A stretch of DNA of 64,000 nt from Pantoea cypripedii. Lineage in GTDB: Bacteria; Pseudomonadota; Gammaproteobacteria; Enterobacterales; Enterobacteriaceae. Below are positions 25,994 to 35,682 of the stretch, in pieces. The position numbers were made by a program, and so were the translations under genes. The stretch is from contig NZ_MLJI01000003.1 in the NCBI RefSeq assembly GCF_002095535.1, forward strand, positions 62,001 through 126,000. The letters are read 5' to 3'. Numbering within the stretch: position 1 is the stretch's first letter; every line of letters starts with the position of its first letter. A model generated the notes under the pieces. That model was not told where the DNA came from and did no database searches. It was given only the letters and a program-made list of their open reading frames with translations.

Positions 25994-27400
25994 ATGCATA
26001 CATCGCAACTTCAACGGGCAGGATTGGTGGTCCTGCTTTCCGGGCAGCTTCTGCCTATGATCGACTTTTCCATCGTCAACGTTGCGCTTGACGCCATGGC
26101 GCATAGCCTGCGCGCCACGCCAATTGAACTGGCGCTGATTGTGGCAGTTTACGGCATTGCCTTCGCCATCTGTCTGGCGATGGGGGGCCGTCTGGGGGAT
26201 AACTATGGCCGCCGCCGGGTGTTCCTGGCAGGCGTCTGGACCTTTGGCATTGCCTCACTGCTGTGTGGTATCGCCAACAATGTCGGCATGCTGATGTTCG
26301 CCCGCGCGTTACAAGGGGTGGGTGCTGCATTTATCGTGCCGCAAATCCTCGCCACCTTACATGTCACCCTGAAGGGGCGGGCACATGCGCGTGCCATTGG
26401 TCTGTATGGGGGTATTGGCGGGCTGGCGTTTATTGTCGGCCAGGTGCTGGGGGGCTTTCTGATCAAGGCGGACATCGGCGGTTATGGCTGGCGCAGCGTG
26501 TTTCTGATCAACCTGCCGATTTGCCTGTTTGTGCTGCTGACCGCGCGACGTTTTGTGCCGGAAACGCACAATAACCAGCGCGTTGCCATTGACGTCAATG
26601 GCACGCTGCTGCTGGCAGGTGCGGTAGGGTGCCTGATGCTGGCTCTGGCGCTGGGGCCGGTGCTGCACTGGTCATGGCCGTGCATTTTGCTGCTGGCGTT
26701 GTTCCCGCTGTTTCTGCATCGCCTGCGTCAAAGTTCTTTGCGCCTCGAAGCCGCACAGGGTGCGCCGTTGTTGCCGCCTTCGCTGATGCGTCTGCCGGGG
26801 GTGCGTTTTGGCTTAACCATGGCGGTGCTGTTCTTCTCCTGCTGGAGTGGTTTTATGTTTGCGGTGGCGCTGACGCTGCAATCCGGTCTGGGGCTGAGCG
26901 CTTTCCAGTCAGGCAACGCCTTTATCGCGCTGGGGATCGCCTATTTTATCGGCTCGTTGCAAAGCACGCGCATGGTCGAAAGGCGCGGGAAACGTGTCAC
27001 ATTATTGACCGGTTGCACCATTCAGATGCTGGGGATACTGGCGCTGATCGCTACCCTGCAATATGCCTGGCCCAATGTGGGCGTGATGACGTTGATCCCT
27101 TCCACCGTACTGATCGGCTTTGGACAATCGTTTATTGTCAGCACCTTTTATCGTATTGGCATGACCGGCGTGCCGCATCATCAGGCTGGCGCGGGGAGCG
27201 CGATGCTGTCAACGGTGCAACAGTCGGCGCTGGGTTTAGGGCCGATGTTACTGGGTAGCGTGTTTACCCAGCTCTATCTGCATGGCAATCATCTGTCGGC
27301 GATTACCGGCACCCTGATTGTCGAGTGGGGATTAATGGCCGTGCTGGTGGTGTTAACCAGCATCAACCGTCGCTCCTTCCAGACGGCGGCGGAAAGTTAA
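25994..27400 (+). CDS. DHA2-family (14-helix) MFS multidrug exporter
   Basis: 468 residues with AAGGGC seven bases upstream of ATG 25994. Acidic LLPMIDFSIVNVAL in helix 1 is the DHA2/EmrB-type motif D1, and GGRLGDNYGRRRVF is the MFS loop motif. Helix count is compatible with 14. Inner-membrane proton-driven drug efflux is the family function. No EmrA or outer-membrane partner is adjacent. Divergent from the XRE/MmyB-like regulator. Confidence 0.88.
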   Translation: MHTSQLQRAGLVVLLSGQLLPMIDFSIVNVALDAMAHSLRATPIELALIVAVYGIAFAICLAMGGRLGDNYGRRRVFLAGVWTFGIASLLCGIANNVGMLMFARALQGVGAAFIVPQILATLHVTLKGRAHARAIGLYGGIGGLAFIVGQVLGGFLIKADIGGYGWRSVFLINLPICLFVLLTARRFVPETHNNQRVAIDVNGTLLLAGAVGCLMLALALGPVLHWSWPCILLLALFPLFLHRLRQSSLRLEAAQGAPLLPPSLMRLPGVRFGLTMAVLFFSCWSGFMFAVALTLQSGLGLSAFQSGNAFIALGIAYFIGSLQSTRMVERRGKRVTLLTGCTIQMLGILALIATLQYAWPNVGVMTLIPSTVLIGFGQSFIVSTFYRIGMTGVPHHQAGAGSAMLSTVQQSALGLGPMLLGSVFTQLYLHGNHLSAITGTLIVEWGLMAVLVVLTSINRRSFQTAAES

Positions 27401-27540
27401 TTGTTTGCCTGGCGTAATTCTTCTGATGTGATTTAAGCAGTGGATTTTCAGCTTATTGTAAAATAACCGAAAATCGGCCTGTTGCGATGAATTTACCTTT
27501 GGCTACGCGGTCTTTTTTCCGGAACATAACGCCACTACCG

Positions 27541-27573
27541 ATGGGCTGAACCATGTGTTCAGCCCATTTTTTG
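27541..27573 (+). terminator. Rho-independent terminator
   Basis: 11-bp perfect stem (27541-27551 with 27557-27567), five-base loop and a T-run. It lies 140 bp after the DHA2 exporter and 59 bp before the BamA-like gene, so it insulates the latter. Confidence 0.85.
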
Positions 27574-27631
27574 TGGTGCGGGAATCAAGGCATTCGCAAC
27601 AGGCACAGGAATAGCGGCAGGCTCATAGCAG

Positions 27632-30070
27632 ATGAAAAAGATGTTAACCGGGTTACTTTTCATGGTAACCACCACTGCCTTTGGTGCAGATGATTTCACC
27701 CTCAGGGATATTCATTTTGATGGATTACAGCGTGTCGCACCGGGTGCGGCGATGCTGAGCATGCCGCTGCGCGTCGGCGACCGTGTCAATGATGACGACA
27801 TCAAAAATACCATTCGTGCCCTGTTTGCTACCGGCAACTTTGAAGATGTACAGGTGTTGCGTGATGGCGACACGCTGCTGATTAAGGTGAAAGAACGTCC
27901 GGCGATTGCCAGCATCTCATTCTCCGGCAACAAAGCGATTAAAGAAGAACAGCTAAAACAGAACCTGGATGCAACCGGTGTCCGCGTGGGTGAAGCGCTG
28001 GACCGCACCATGCTCTCGTCGATTGAAAAGGGGCTGGAAGATTTTTACTACAGCGTCGGCAAATATACCGCCAGCGTTAAAGCAGTGGTTACACCGCTGC
28101 CGCGCAACCGAGTCGATCTGAAATTTATCTTTACCGAAGGTGTCTCGGCGAAAATTCAGCAGATTAACATCGTTGGTAATCACGCCTTTTCCGATGATGA
28201 ACTGATATCACGTTTCCAGCTGCGTGATGACGTCCCGTGGTGGAATTTCATTGCCGACCAGAAATATCAGAAAGAAAAACTTTCCGGCGACCTCGAATCG
28301 CTGCGCAGTTTTTATCTCGATCGTGGTTATGCGCGTTTTAATATTGATTCCACTCAGGTCAGTTTAACGCCCGATCGCAAAGGGATTTATATCACCGTTA
28401 ATATTAACGAAGGCGATGTCTATCATGTCAGCGGCGTGACCGTGACCGGCGATTTAGCCGGACATTCTGCTGAGATCGAAAAACTGGCGCAAATCCCGAA
28501 AGGGGGTTTGTACAGCGGTGCGCAGATCACTCAGAATGAAAATGCTATCAAGGACCTGCTCGGCCGTTATGGTTACGCATTCCCGCAGGTCAGCACCCAG
28601 CCAGAAATTAACGACGCCGACAAGACGGTAAAATTGCACGTCAACGTGGACGCGGGTCGTCGTTTCTATGTGCGCAAAGTACGCTTTGAAGGTAATGACA
28701 CCTCGAAAGATTCGGTGCTGCGCCGCGAAATGCGCCAGATGGAAGGTTCATGGCTGGCCAATAATCTGGTGGATCAGGGCAAAGCACGCCTCAACCGTAC
28801 CGGCTATTTCGAAACGGTGGATGTCGATACCCAGCGCGTGCCAGGCACTCCGGATCAGGTTGACGTGGTGTACAAGGTCAAAGAGCGCAATACCGGCACC
28901 TTCAACATTGGTGTCGGTTATGGTACCGACAGCGGCGTGAGCTTCCAGCTGGGCGTCAGCCAGGATAACTGGATGGGCACCGGGAATACCGTTGGCTTTA
29001 GCGGCACCAAAAACGATTACCAGACCTATGTTGAAGTTTCAGCCACCAACCCGTACTTCACCGTGGACGGCGTCAGTCTTGGCGGCAAATTGTTCTATAA
29101 CGATTATAAAGCCGACGATGATGATCTCTCAGCATATACGCTGAAAAGTTTAGGGGCGGGTACCACTTTAAGTTTCCCGATCAGCGAAAATAACAGTATT
29201 AATACCGGGCTGGATTACGTTTATAACCGCGTCAGCAATATGGCTCCGCAGGTATCGATGTGGCGTTATCTGGGTTCTGTGGGTATCCATCCTAAAGTTA
29301 TCGAAACTGACGAAGATGATGACGATGATTACTCAACCAGCTCCGAATCCCTCACCGCCAATGATGTTTTCTGGAATGTGGGCTGGAGTTATAACTCCCT
29401 TGACCGTGGCTTCTTCCCGACGTCAGGTGTGACGGCGGGCTTTAACACCAAAGTGACTGTTCCCGGTTCGACAAACAGTTATTACAAAAGCACAGTCAGT
29501 GCCAACGCCTATCTGCCGCTGAGTAGCGATCATCGCTGGGTGTTGATGGGACGTACCAAGGCGGGATACGCCGATGGTCTGGGTGGCAAAGATGTGCCGT
29601 TCTACGACAACTTCTACGCCGGTGGTTCCAGCTCAGTGCGTGGTTTCTCTTCCAACACCATTGGTCCGAAAGCCGCGTATTACAGCTGTACGGGTAGTGA
29701 AAGCAGCTACAGCGATTGTGCAGTTAAGAAGTCAGACGATGCAGTGGGCGGTAACGCCATGGCGATCGCCAGTGCTGAACTGATTGTGCCGACCCCGTTT
29801 GTTAGCGAGCGCTATGAAAGTTCGCTGCGTACTTCGTTATTTGTCGATGCCGGTACGGTGTGGGACACCAAATGGGAAAATACCGCAGCAACACGCGCAG
29901 CGGGTATTCCTGATTATGGCGATCCGAGTGAGATCCGCGTTTCCAGCGGTCTGGCATTACAATGGCAATCGCCGCTGGGTCCACTGGTGTTCTCTTATGC
30001 GTTGCCGATCAAGAAATATGAAGGCGATAAGTCTGAGCAGTTCCAGTTTAATATTGGTAAGACATGGTAA
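27632..30070 (+). CDS. bamA: BamA paralogue (outer-membrane protein assembly factor)
   Basis: 812 residues. Signal peptide of about 18-19 residues, five POTRA domains, then a 16-strand barrel ending in the C-terminal signal with Trp last (FNIGKTW). The lid/loop-6 VRGF motif is at 669-672, and the two loop-6 cysteines are kept ([13 protein letters not shown]). It aligns with E. coli BamA nearly end to end. The POTRA part looks closest, and the surface-loop regions differ most, with an acidic TDEDDDDDY stretch near 559-567. Normally bamA sits between rseP and skp, and none of those neighbours is here. It stands alone between an exporter and a sugar transporter, so it is probably a second copy. 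The stop is followed by an ERIC element and a terminator. Confidence 0.92.
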   Translation: MKKMLTGLLFMVTTTAFGADDFTLRDIHFDGLQRVAPGAAMLSMPLRVGDRVNDDDIKNTIRALFATGNFEDVQVLRDGDTLLIKVKERPAIASISFSGNKAIKEEQLKQNLDATGVRVGEALDRTMLSSIEKGLEDFYYSVGKYTASVKAVVTPLPRNRVDLKFIFTEGVSAKIQQINIVGNHAFSDDELISRFQLRDDVPWWNFIADQKYQKEKLSGDLESLRSFYLDRGYARFNIDSTQVSLTPDRKGIYITVNINEGDVYHVSGVTVTGDLAGHSAEIEKLAQIPKGGLYSGAQITQNENAIKDLLGRYGYAFPQVSTQPEINDADKTVKLHVNVDAGRRFYVRKVRFEGNDTSKDSVLRREMRQMEGSWLANNLVDQGKARLNRTGYFETVDVDTQRVPGTPDQVDVVYKVKERNTGTFNIGVGYGTDSGVSFQLGVSQDNWMGTGNTVGFSGTKNDYQTYVEVSATNPYFTVDGVSLGGKLFYNDYKADDDDLSAYTLKSLGAGTTLSFPISENNSINTGLDYVYNRVSNMAPQVSMWRYLGSVGIHPKVIETDEDDDDDYSTSSESLTANDVFWNVGWSYNSLDRGFFPTSGVTAGFNTKVTVPGSTNSYYKSTVSANAYLPLSSDHRWVLMGRTKAGYADGLGGKDVPFYDNFYAGGSSSVRGFSSNTIGPKAAYYSCTGSESSYSDCAVKKSDDAVGGNAMAIASAELIVPTPFVSERYESSLRTSLFVDAGTVWDTKWENTAATRAAGIPDYGDPSEIRVSSGLALQWQSPLGPLVFSYALPIKKYEGDKSEQFQFNIGKTW

Positions 30071-30212
30071 CTGTCGTCAGTCTGTTAAATAGTGAAAAGG
30101 CTTTTACATTTTCTTTAAACAGAGAAGACAGACGAAAGCTGATGAAAAGGTAAAATAGTAAATCGTGCAATGCTTAAGGAAAGAGGATTCACGAAATCAT
30201 CGTTGTTATGCA

Positions 30213-30340
30213 TATACCCGTCATACTTCGGGTTGCAGATGCGTTGGCTGCGCTTACTCACCCCAGTCACTTACTAATGTAAGCTCCTGGGGATTCATTC
30301 GCTTGCCGCCTTCCTGCAACCCGAATTATTTAGGGTATAT
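30213..30340. repeat. ERIC element (enterobacterial repetitive intergenic consensus)
   Basis: 128 bp bounded by inverted ATATACCC/GGGTATAT termini. It contains the conserved ERIC core, including the AAGCTCCTGGGGATTCA and CACCCCAGTCACTTACT words. It lies in the bamA-like 3' intergenic region ahead of the terminator. Confidence 0.93.
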
Positions 30341-30360
30341 AAAATTAGAATTTTATTTCG

Positions 30361-30390
30361 CCACCCTCATTTTGAGGGTGGCTTTTTTAT
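30361..30390 (+). terminator. Rho-independent terminator after the BamA-like gene
   Basis: 9-bp stem (30361-30369 with 30373-30381), three-base loop, then a T-rich run. The T-run is on the plus strand, so it serves bamA-like transcription through the ERIC element. Confidence 0.88.
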
Positions 30391-31481
30391 TTTAAGCTAT
30401 TGGATTCGTTTAAACGATAGCCGGTTTCACTATCAAAAAGATGTATTTTCTCGCTATTAAAACCAAGCATCAGCGCATCACCGCTGCTGGCGGCATGGCG
30501 TCCGGCAATCTGCATATGCAGTGCGTGACCATGCCAGTCGAGGTGCAGCAGGGTAGATTCTCCGGTGATCTCCACCACGTTAACCTGTGCCGGTGCGCCA
30601 TTACTGACTTCGCGCAGGTCATGCGGGCGTACACCAATGGTGACAATGTCACCGTCGCGTTCACGGGCCACACCATGCCAGCGCTCGGGTAACGGCTGCC
30701 ATAAATCCTGACATTGCACACCCGGCACGCCGTCGTGCGCAATCAGCTGCGCCGGTAACAGGTTCATCGGTGGCGAACCAATAAAACGCGCCACGAAGGT
30801 ATTGGCCGGGCGATCGTAAATCGCCAGCGGGGCACCTTGTTGCACAATATGGCCCGCCTGCATCACCACAATCTGATCCGCCAGCGTCATCGCTTCCACC
30901 TGATCGTGCGTGACATACACCATGGTGGTTTTGAAACGCTGATGCAGCGATTTAATCTCGGCGCGCAGCTCCATACGCAATTGGGCATCAAGGTTTGACA
31001 GCGGCTCATCGAACAAAAATACCTGTGGATTGCGCACCATCGCCCGACCCATCGCCACACGTTGCCGCTGCCCACCTGACAGCGCCCGCGGGTAGCGTTG
31101 TAATAGCTGGTCGATGCCAAGAATCGCCGCAATACGCTGGATTTTGCTCTGCTGCTCCTCACGTTTGACCTTTTTCACCTGCATATGAAAGGCGAGGTTT
31201 TCAGCCACCGTCAGATGCGGATAAAGCGCGTAGCTTTGAAACACCATGGCGATATCCCGGTCAGCAGGATCGCGATCGTTGATCTGCACCTGGTCCATCA
31301 GAATAGCCCCTTCGGACAGGCTCTCCAGCCCGGCCAGCAGACGCAACAGCGTCGATTTGCCACAACCGGAAGGCCCTACCAGCACGGTAAAACTGCCATC
31401 AGGAATGGTCAGATCGAGCGGATGCAGCACCGACTGCTTGCCGTAGCGTTTGGCGACTTTGATCAGTTCAACACTGGCCAT
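30387..31481 (-). CDS. Sugar ABC transporter ATP-binding protein (MalK/UgpC type)
   Basis: 364 residues from the ATG at 31481, with AAAGGAAC upstream. Walker A GPSGCGKST (36-44), the LSGGQRQR signature and FDEPLSNLDAQLR are followed by a C-terminal TOBE/regulatory domain of MalK type (GVRPHDL). Energises the two CUT1 permeases. It is the last gene of the operon, next to the PfkB kinase gene. Confidence 0.9.
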   Translation of the reverse strand: MASVELIKVAKRYGKQSVLHPLDLTIPDGSFTVLVGPSGCGKSTLLRLLAGLESLSEGAILMDQVQINDRDPADRDIAMVFQSYALYPHLTVAENLAFHMQVKKVKREEQQSKIQRIAAILGIDQLLQRYPRALSGGQRQRVAMGRAMVRNPQVFLFDEPLSNLDAQLRMELRAEIKSLHQRFKTTMVYVTHDQVEAMTLADQIVVMQAGHIVQQGAPLAIYDRPANTFVARFIGSPPMNLLPAQLIAHDGVPGVQCQDLWQPLPERWHGVARERDGDIVTIGVRPHDLREVSNGAPAQVNVVEITGESTLLHLDWHGHALHMQIAGRHAASSGDALMLGFNSEKIHLFDSETGYRLNESNSLK

Positions 31482-31483
31482 AA

Positions 31484-32437
31484 TTACTGTTCCTTTGCCG
31501 AAAATTGGAGTTTTTGCCAGGTGGGGTAACGTCGTGGGGCGGTGCTGATTGCCAGCGCGGCCACCGCGATCCCCCACCGTAGTGCCTGGGCGGTATCCTG
31601 CTGATGCAGCAGCGCGGTAAGAAAACCGGCGTTAAAACTGTCGCCAGCACCAATGGTATCGACCACGGTGACCGGCTGAGCTGGCTGGTTCAGGCTGCGA
31701 TCGTGTAACCAGCAGCGTGCGCCCTGTTCACCGCATTTCACCACGCAGCCGCCGCGTCCGCTGAGTTGCTGCGTGAGCTGCATCGCACTGGCGTCTAACG
31801 ATTCCGCCGCCCCCAGCCCGAGGGTTTCCACCTCGTTCAGCAGCAGCCAGTCGCACTGCGGCAACCAGCGCGTGATGTCCTGCTTGACCTGAATCGTCCA
31901 GCCTTGTGGCGGCCAGCCGGTATCCACGGCGATCAGGTATCCGCGCTGACGGAGTTCACACAGCAGGGCAGGATATTCATCGTAAAGATGCAGGCAGAGA
32001 AAGGTGCCGCACAGCAGCACGATATCACCCTCTGCCGCCTGCTCCGGCAGCTGTTCCAGCACCTGCTGCGCCGTCAGTTGCACAATATGGCCGTGATTAC
32101 TGATAAACGAACGTTCATGATCGGAATGTGTGACGCCGACGGTGAGCGAGGTTTCACACTGGCTACGTGGCCAGTACGCGGCGCTGTGCGGGAAATAACC
32201 GGCCAGCCATTGGCTGAGGCCATCGTCACCCTGGTTGGCGATGGCACGGTGGCGCACCTGCATTGCTTCCAGCGCCAGCGCGCAGTTGCCCGCCGAACCG
32301 CCTGGGCGCAGCTCGCTGTTTTTGACCATCACTTCGGTCCCGCGCTGCGGCCACTGATCCAGATTGCCCATAATTAAATCGACGTTAATGTTGCCCACCA
32401 CATACAGCGTGGCGGTGGTAGCCGTTGTGCTGATCAT
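31484..32437 (-). CDS. PfkB-family carbohydrate kinase
   Basis: 317 residues. The sugar-binding GGSAGN motif (46-51) and the ATP/anion-hole motif DTIGAGDSF from 260, with catalytic base D266, are intact. It phosphorylates a sugar, fructose, ribose and 2-keto-3-deoxygluconate being usual family substrates. It overlaps the permease gene by 4 bp and ends close to the ATPase gene start, so it probably acts on the sugar this transporter brings in. Confidence 0.9.
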   Translation of the reverse strand: MISTTATTATLYVVGNINVDLIMGNLDQWPQRGTEVMVKNSELRPGGSAGNCALALEAMQVRHRAIANQGDDGLSQWLAGYFPHSAAYWPRSQCETSLTVGVTHSDHERSFISNHGHIVQLTAQQVLEQLPEQAAEGDIVLLCGTFLCLHLYDEYPALLCELRQRGYLIAVDTGWPPQGWTIQVKQDITRWLPQCDWLLLNEVETLGLGAAESLDASAMQLTQQLSGRGGCVVKCGEQGARCWLHDRSLNQPAQPVTVVDTIGAGDSFNAGFLTALLHQQDTAQALRWGIAVAALAISTAPRRYPTWQKLQFSAKEQ

Positions 32438-33273
32438 CCCTTACTCCCGCCGCTGGCAAGTCCACTGACCAGGGTTTTCTGTAGCCAGATAGCAATAAAC
32501 AGCGGCGGCACCGAAGCCAGAATGCCGACTGCCGCGACCAAACCATCATCGGTGGCACGCCCGGCGGTAAATCCGGCAATGGTCACCGGCAGGGTCTGCG
32601 CCGCGATATTGCTGGTGAACAACAGGGCATAGAAAAATTCGTCCCACGCCAGTAACCAGCCAAACAGCGCTGCGGCACCCAGCACCGGTTTCGCCAGCGG
32701 TAGCGTGATACGCAGCAGCACCTGCCAGACACGCAGACCATCAAGGCGTGCCGCCTGTTCGATATCCTGCGGCAGGGCATCGAACTGGTTTTTTAGCATC
32801 CAGGTGAGGAAAGGTAAGATCAGCGAACAATAAACGATGATCAAACCGGGGCGGGTGTTGAGCAGGTCGAAATGTTGCAACAGGAAATAAAGCGGTAAAA
32901 CAAAGGCGACCGGCGGCACCATGTAAATGGCGAGGGAAGCAAACAGCCAGCCGTCACGGCCCGGATAGCGAGAGAAGCTGAACGCTGCCGGAATCGCCAG
33001 CAGCAGACAAATCACCGTCGCCCCGGTGGCGACAATCAGGCTGTTGCCGAGGGCGTGCAGGAACAGGGTGCCAGGCTGATCGGCTGCCAGCGACAGCAAC
33101 CTGCCGTAGCGGGTGAAGTCCCACTGGCGTGGCAGCCATTCCAGCGGTATGCGCGTCAGGTCGCTGGTGGCACTGACGCTCATCAGAAACAGCCAACCCA
33201 TCGGTGCCAGTACCGAAATGGCGACCACCAGCGCGGCAACGTATTTCGCCACCGCGCGTAATTTAGCCTTCAT
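32434..33273 (-). CDS. Sugar ABC transporter permease (MalG type, CUT1)
   Basis: 279 residues from the ATG at 33273, with GGGAG upstream. The GTG at 33285 is an alternative. Six helices. The cytoplasmic EAA loop reads EQAARLDGLRVWQVLLRITLP, the site that docks the MalK-like ATPase. Overlaps the partner permease by 11 bp. Confidence 0.88.
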   Translation of the reverse strand: MKAKLRAVAKYVAALVVAISVLAPMGWLFLMSVSATSDLTRIPLEWLPRQWDFTRYGRLLSLAADQPGTLFLHALGNSLIVATGATVICLLLAIPAAFSFSRYPGRDGWLFASLAIYMVPPVAFVLPLYFLLQHFDLLNTRPGLIIVYCSLILPFLTWMLKNQFDALPQDIEQAARLDGLRVWQVLLRITLPLAKPVLGAAALFGWLLAWDEFFYALLFTSNIAAQTLPVTIAGFTAGRATDDGLVAAVGILASVPPLFIAIWLQKTLVSGLASGGSKG

Positions 33274-34171
33274 AGGCACTCCCACGACGACGTTGACGCC
33301 ACAATAGCGACATGTAAATGATGATCAGCACCGCACACAGCAGGGTCATCAGGATGGCGTAAGCCGCACCACTCCCGGCGCGCAGATAACTGAAGGACTC
33401 CTGGTAGACATAAAAGCTGAGGGTTTTGGTGCTATCGACCGGGCCACCACGCGTCATCACGTAAATGATGTCGAAGATTTTAAAGGCATCGATAGTACGC
33501 AACACCAGCGCCACGCTGAGAGGGCCGACGATGGCCGGAAAGGTAATCGCCCGGAAACGTCGCCAGGCCGATGCGCCATCGAGTCGGGCCGCCTCATACA
33601 AATCTTCAGGGATGGATTGCAGTGCAGCCAGCACCAGCAGCGTGACCAGCGGATAGTTTTTCCAGATATCCGCTAACATCACAGCGTTAAGAGCGGAATC
33701 CGGCGAACCGAGCCAGCTGCGATAGCCATCAATAATCCCCAGCTGCGTCAGCAGCGCATTGATGCTGCCATAATCCGGGTTGAAGTTGAGTCGCCACATC
33801 ATGGCGTTAACGATGGTGGGCAGCGCCCACGGCAAAATGACCAGCACGCGTAAGAAATTACGACCGATGAATTTCTGATTAAGCAGCAGGGCAACCAGTA
33901 CGCCAATCACCCCTTCAATCGCGACTGACACTACGGTGAAGTAGAGCGTGCGCCAGAGCGAAGACTGAAAATCAGCATCGGTGAGAGCAAAAAGATAGTT
34001 ATCCAGTCCCACCCAGGCAGGTGCCTCACCGCTGCCGATCAAGGCGGCATCGGTGAAACTGAGCCAGATGGTGCGCAGCAGAGGCCAGGCGGTGAGCAGC
34101 AGCATCACCAGTAACATGGGTGCCAGCAGCACCCATGCCTGCCGCTGTTCGCGTTGACGCAAACTCAGCAT
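33263..34171 (-). CDS. Sugar ABC transporter permease (MalF/UgpA type, CUT1)
   Basis: 302 residues with six helices. The EAA loop is EAARLDGASAWRRFRAITFP. The N-terminus WVLLAPMLLVMLLLTAWPLLRTIWLSFTDA is a typical first helix of CUT1 MalF-like subunits. It lies 9 bp after the binding-protein stop. Confidence 0.88.
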   Translation of the reverse strand: MLSLRQREQRQAWVLLAPMLLVMLLLTAWPLLRTIWLSFTDAALIGSGEAPAWVGLDNYLFALTDADFQSSLWRTLYFTVVSVAIEGVIGVLVALLLNQKFIGRNFLRVLVILPWALPTIVNAMMWRLNFNPDYGSINALLTQLGIIDGYRSWLGSPDSALNAVMLADIWKNYPLVTLLVLAALQSIPEDLYEAARLDGASAWRRFRAITFPAIVGPLSVALVLRTIDAFKIFDIIYVMTRGGPVDSTKTLSFYVYQESFSYLRAGSGAAYAILMTLLCAVLIIIYMSLLWRQRRRGSAYEG

Positions 34172-34180
34172 ACTGACTCC

Positions 34181-35428
34181 TTAATGCAGATGCGCCGCGC
34201 TTTTATCCACCGCCTGCATCGCCGCTTCCGGCGTCGCACTGCCCAGCAGTACCTGCTGTAATTGCTGTTGCAGCGTATTAGACAGGCGGGAATAATCGGC
34301 GGTTTCCGGGCGAGACAACATCACGTTCAGCGATTTATCTGCGGCAGCAATCAGGCTTTCCTGGTTTTTCAACACGGCGGGATCCTGATACGAGCTTTTC
34401 CAGATCGGCAGACTCAGGGTGGCGTATTTATTCTGTACCGGCTGGGACGTCATATAGCTGATGTATTGCCAGGCCTGTTCCGCATGGCTGCTGCCTTTGG
34501 CGATACCCAGACCCATCGAGCCGTTAACGGCACCCACTTTGCCTGGCGCATCACCCGGCGCTGGCATAATGCCCACCTGGCCGGCAACCTTGCTCTGCTT
34601 CGGATCGTTCGCCATGTTGTACATGTAAGTCCAGTTCAGTGCGAAAGCCGCATCGCCGTTGGAGAAGGATTTACGCACGTCTTCTTCCAGATATTCGCGT
34701 GATGCCGGATTGCTCAGGCCCTCATCCAGTGAGCTTTTCATCAGCTTCACCGCCTGTAACGAGGCCGGGCTGGAGAAATCGAGTTTGCCATTCTGATAGA
34801 ACTTGCCGCCAAAACCGGACACCAGCGTGGTGTAATCACACACCAGCGCTTCCGCCTGTGACCAGCTCCATACCAGCGGATATTTAACAATATTTTTCTG
34901 CTTGATGGTGCGGGCATCATCCATCACCTGTTGCCAGGTTTGCGGCAGGGTGGTGATACCGGCTTTTTCCAGCATGGCTTTGTTGTAGTAGAGATATTTG
35001 GTATCGAGGATCCACGGCATGCCGAGGGTTTTGCCTTTGAACACCACTGTGTTCATCGCGCCAGGGAAGATTTGTGATTTTTCTTCCGGGGTGATGCGGC
35101 TGCTTACGTCTTGCAGTAAATCAAAGCGGGTAAACTCGGCAGGCCAGATGGCATCAAACAACACCACGTCATAGCCGTTACCACCGGCACCGCGCGCTGC
35201 GACGATTTTGTCGTGCAACGCTTCGTAAGGAACAAACTCCAGATTAACCTGCACATCCGGGTGCGCTTTTTCAAATTCCTGGGTCATGGCGCGAATGTCG
35301 TTTTCACTGTAAGCGGCCTGAGTCATAAACAGCGCATTGAGCGTGGTGGCCGCTGAGGCGCTTCCCGCGCTCGCTAACAGCAGGGCTGCAAAACATCCTT
35401 TCAGCGTGGGGGTGAATCGGGTTTTCAT
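34181..35428 (-). CDS. Sugar ABC transporter substrate-binding protein (SBP family 1)
   Basis: 415 residues. Signal peptide of about 26 residues ending SASA. The body shows family-1 features such as EKAHPDVQVNLEFVPYEALHDKI, GNGYDVVLFD and FSNGDAAFALNW. First gene of a five-gene operon (binding protein, two permeases, PfkB kinase, ATPase). The substrate is an unknown sugar or polyol. An inverted repeat lies 38 bp before the start. Confidence 0.9.
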   Translation of the reverse strand: MKTRFTPTLKGCFAALLLASAGSASAATTLNALFMTQAAYSENDIRAMTQEFEKAHPDVQVNLEFVPYEALHDKIVAARGAGGNGYDVVLFDAIWPAEFTRFDLLQDVSSRITPEEKSQIFPGAMNTVVFKGKTLGMPWILDTKYLYYNKAMLEKAGITTLPQTWQQVMDDARTIKQKNIVKYPLVWSWSQAEALVCDYTTLVSGFGGKFYQNGKLDFSSPASLQAVKLMKSSLDEGLSNPASREYLEEDVRKSFSNGDAAFALNWTYMYNMANDPKQSKVAGQVGIMPAPGDAPGKVGAVNGSMGLGIAKGSSHAEQAWQYISYMTSQPVQNKYATLSLPIWKSSYQDPAVLKNQESLIAAADKSLNVMLSRPETADYSRLSNTLQQQLQQVLLGSATPEAAMQAVDKSAAHLH

Positions 35429-35465
35429 GGTTTTCTCCGCCTTAATGCAAAAAGAGGGTGTTTAA

Positions 35466-35488
35466 TTAAATCAATTTGATTGATTTAA
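35466..35488. promoter_or_regulatory. Candidate ROK-repressor operator of the sugar operon
   Basis: Perfect 9-bp inverted repeat, TTAAATCAA and TTGATTTAA, with five bases between. AT-rich arms around a short spacer resemble operators of NagC/Mlc-type ROK repressors. It sits between the binding-protein start (35428) and the divergent ROK gene (35683). Confidence 0.6.
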
Positions 35489-35682
35489 TAACGCGCACAG
35501 GTTGTCAGATTGCTGCGGCTGACATCGATTAGCTATAGCAAGTGACGTGCCAGGGTAGAAATCCCGGCGACTACTGCGCTTAACTCTGCACAGATTTTTG
35601 CATCTGTCAGGTGAACAGCATGGAAAATGTGTGGCCGATCATAGATATTGATGCCGATGCGCTTAAGAGCTAAGGGAGTACG

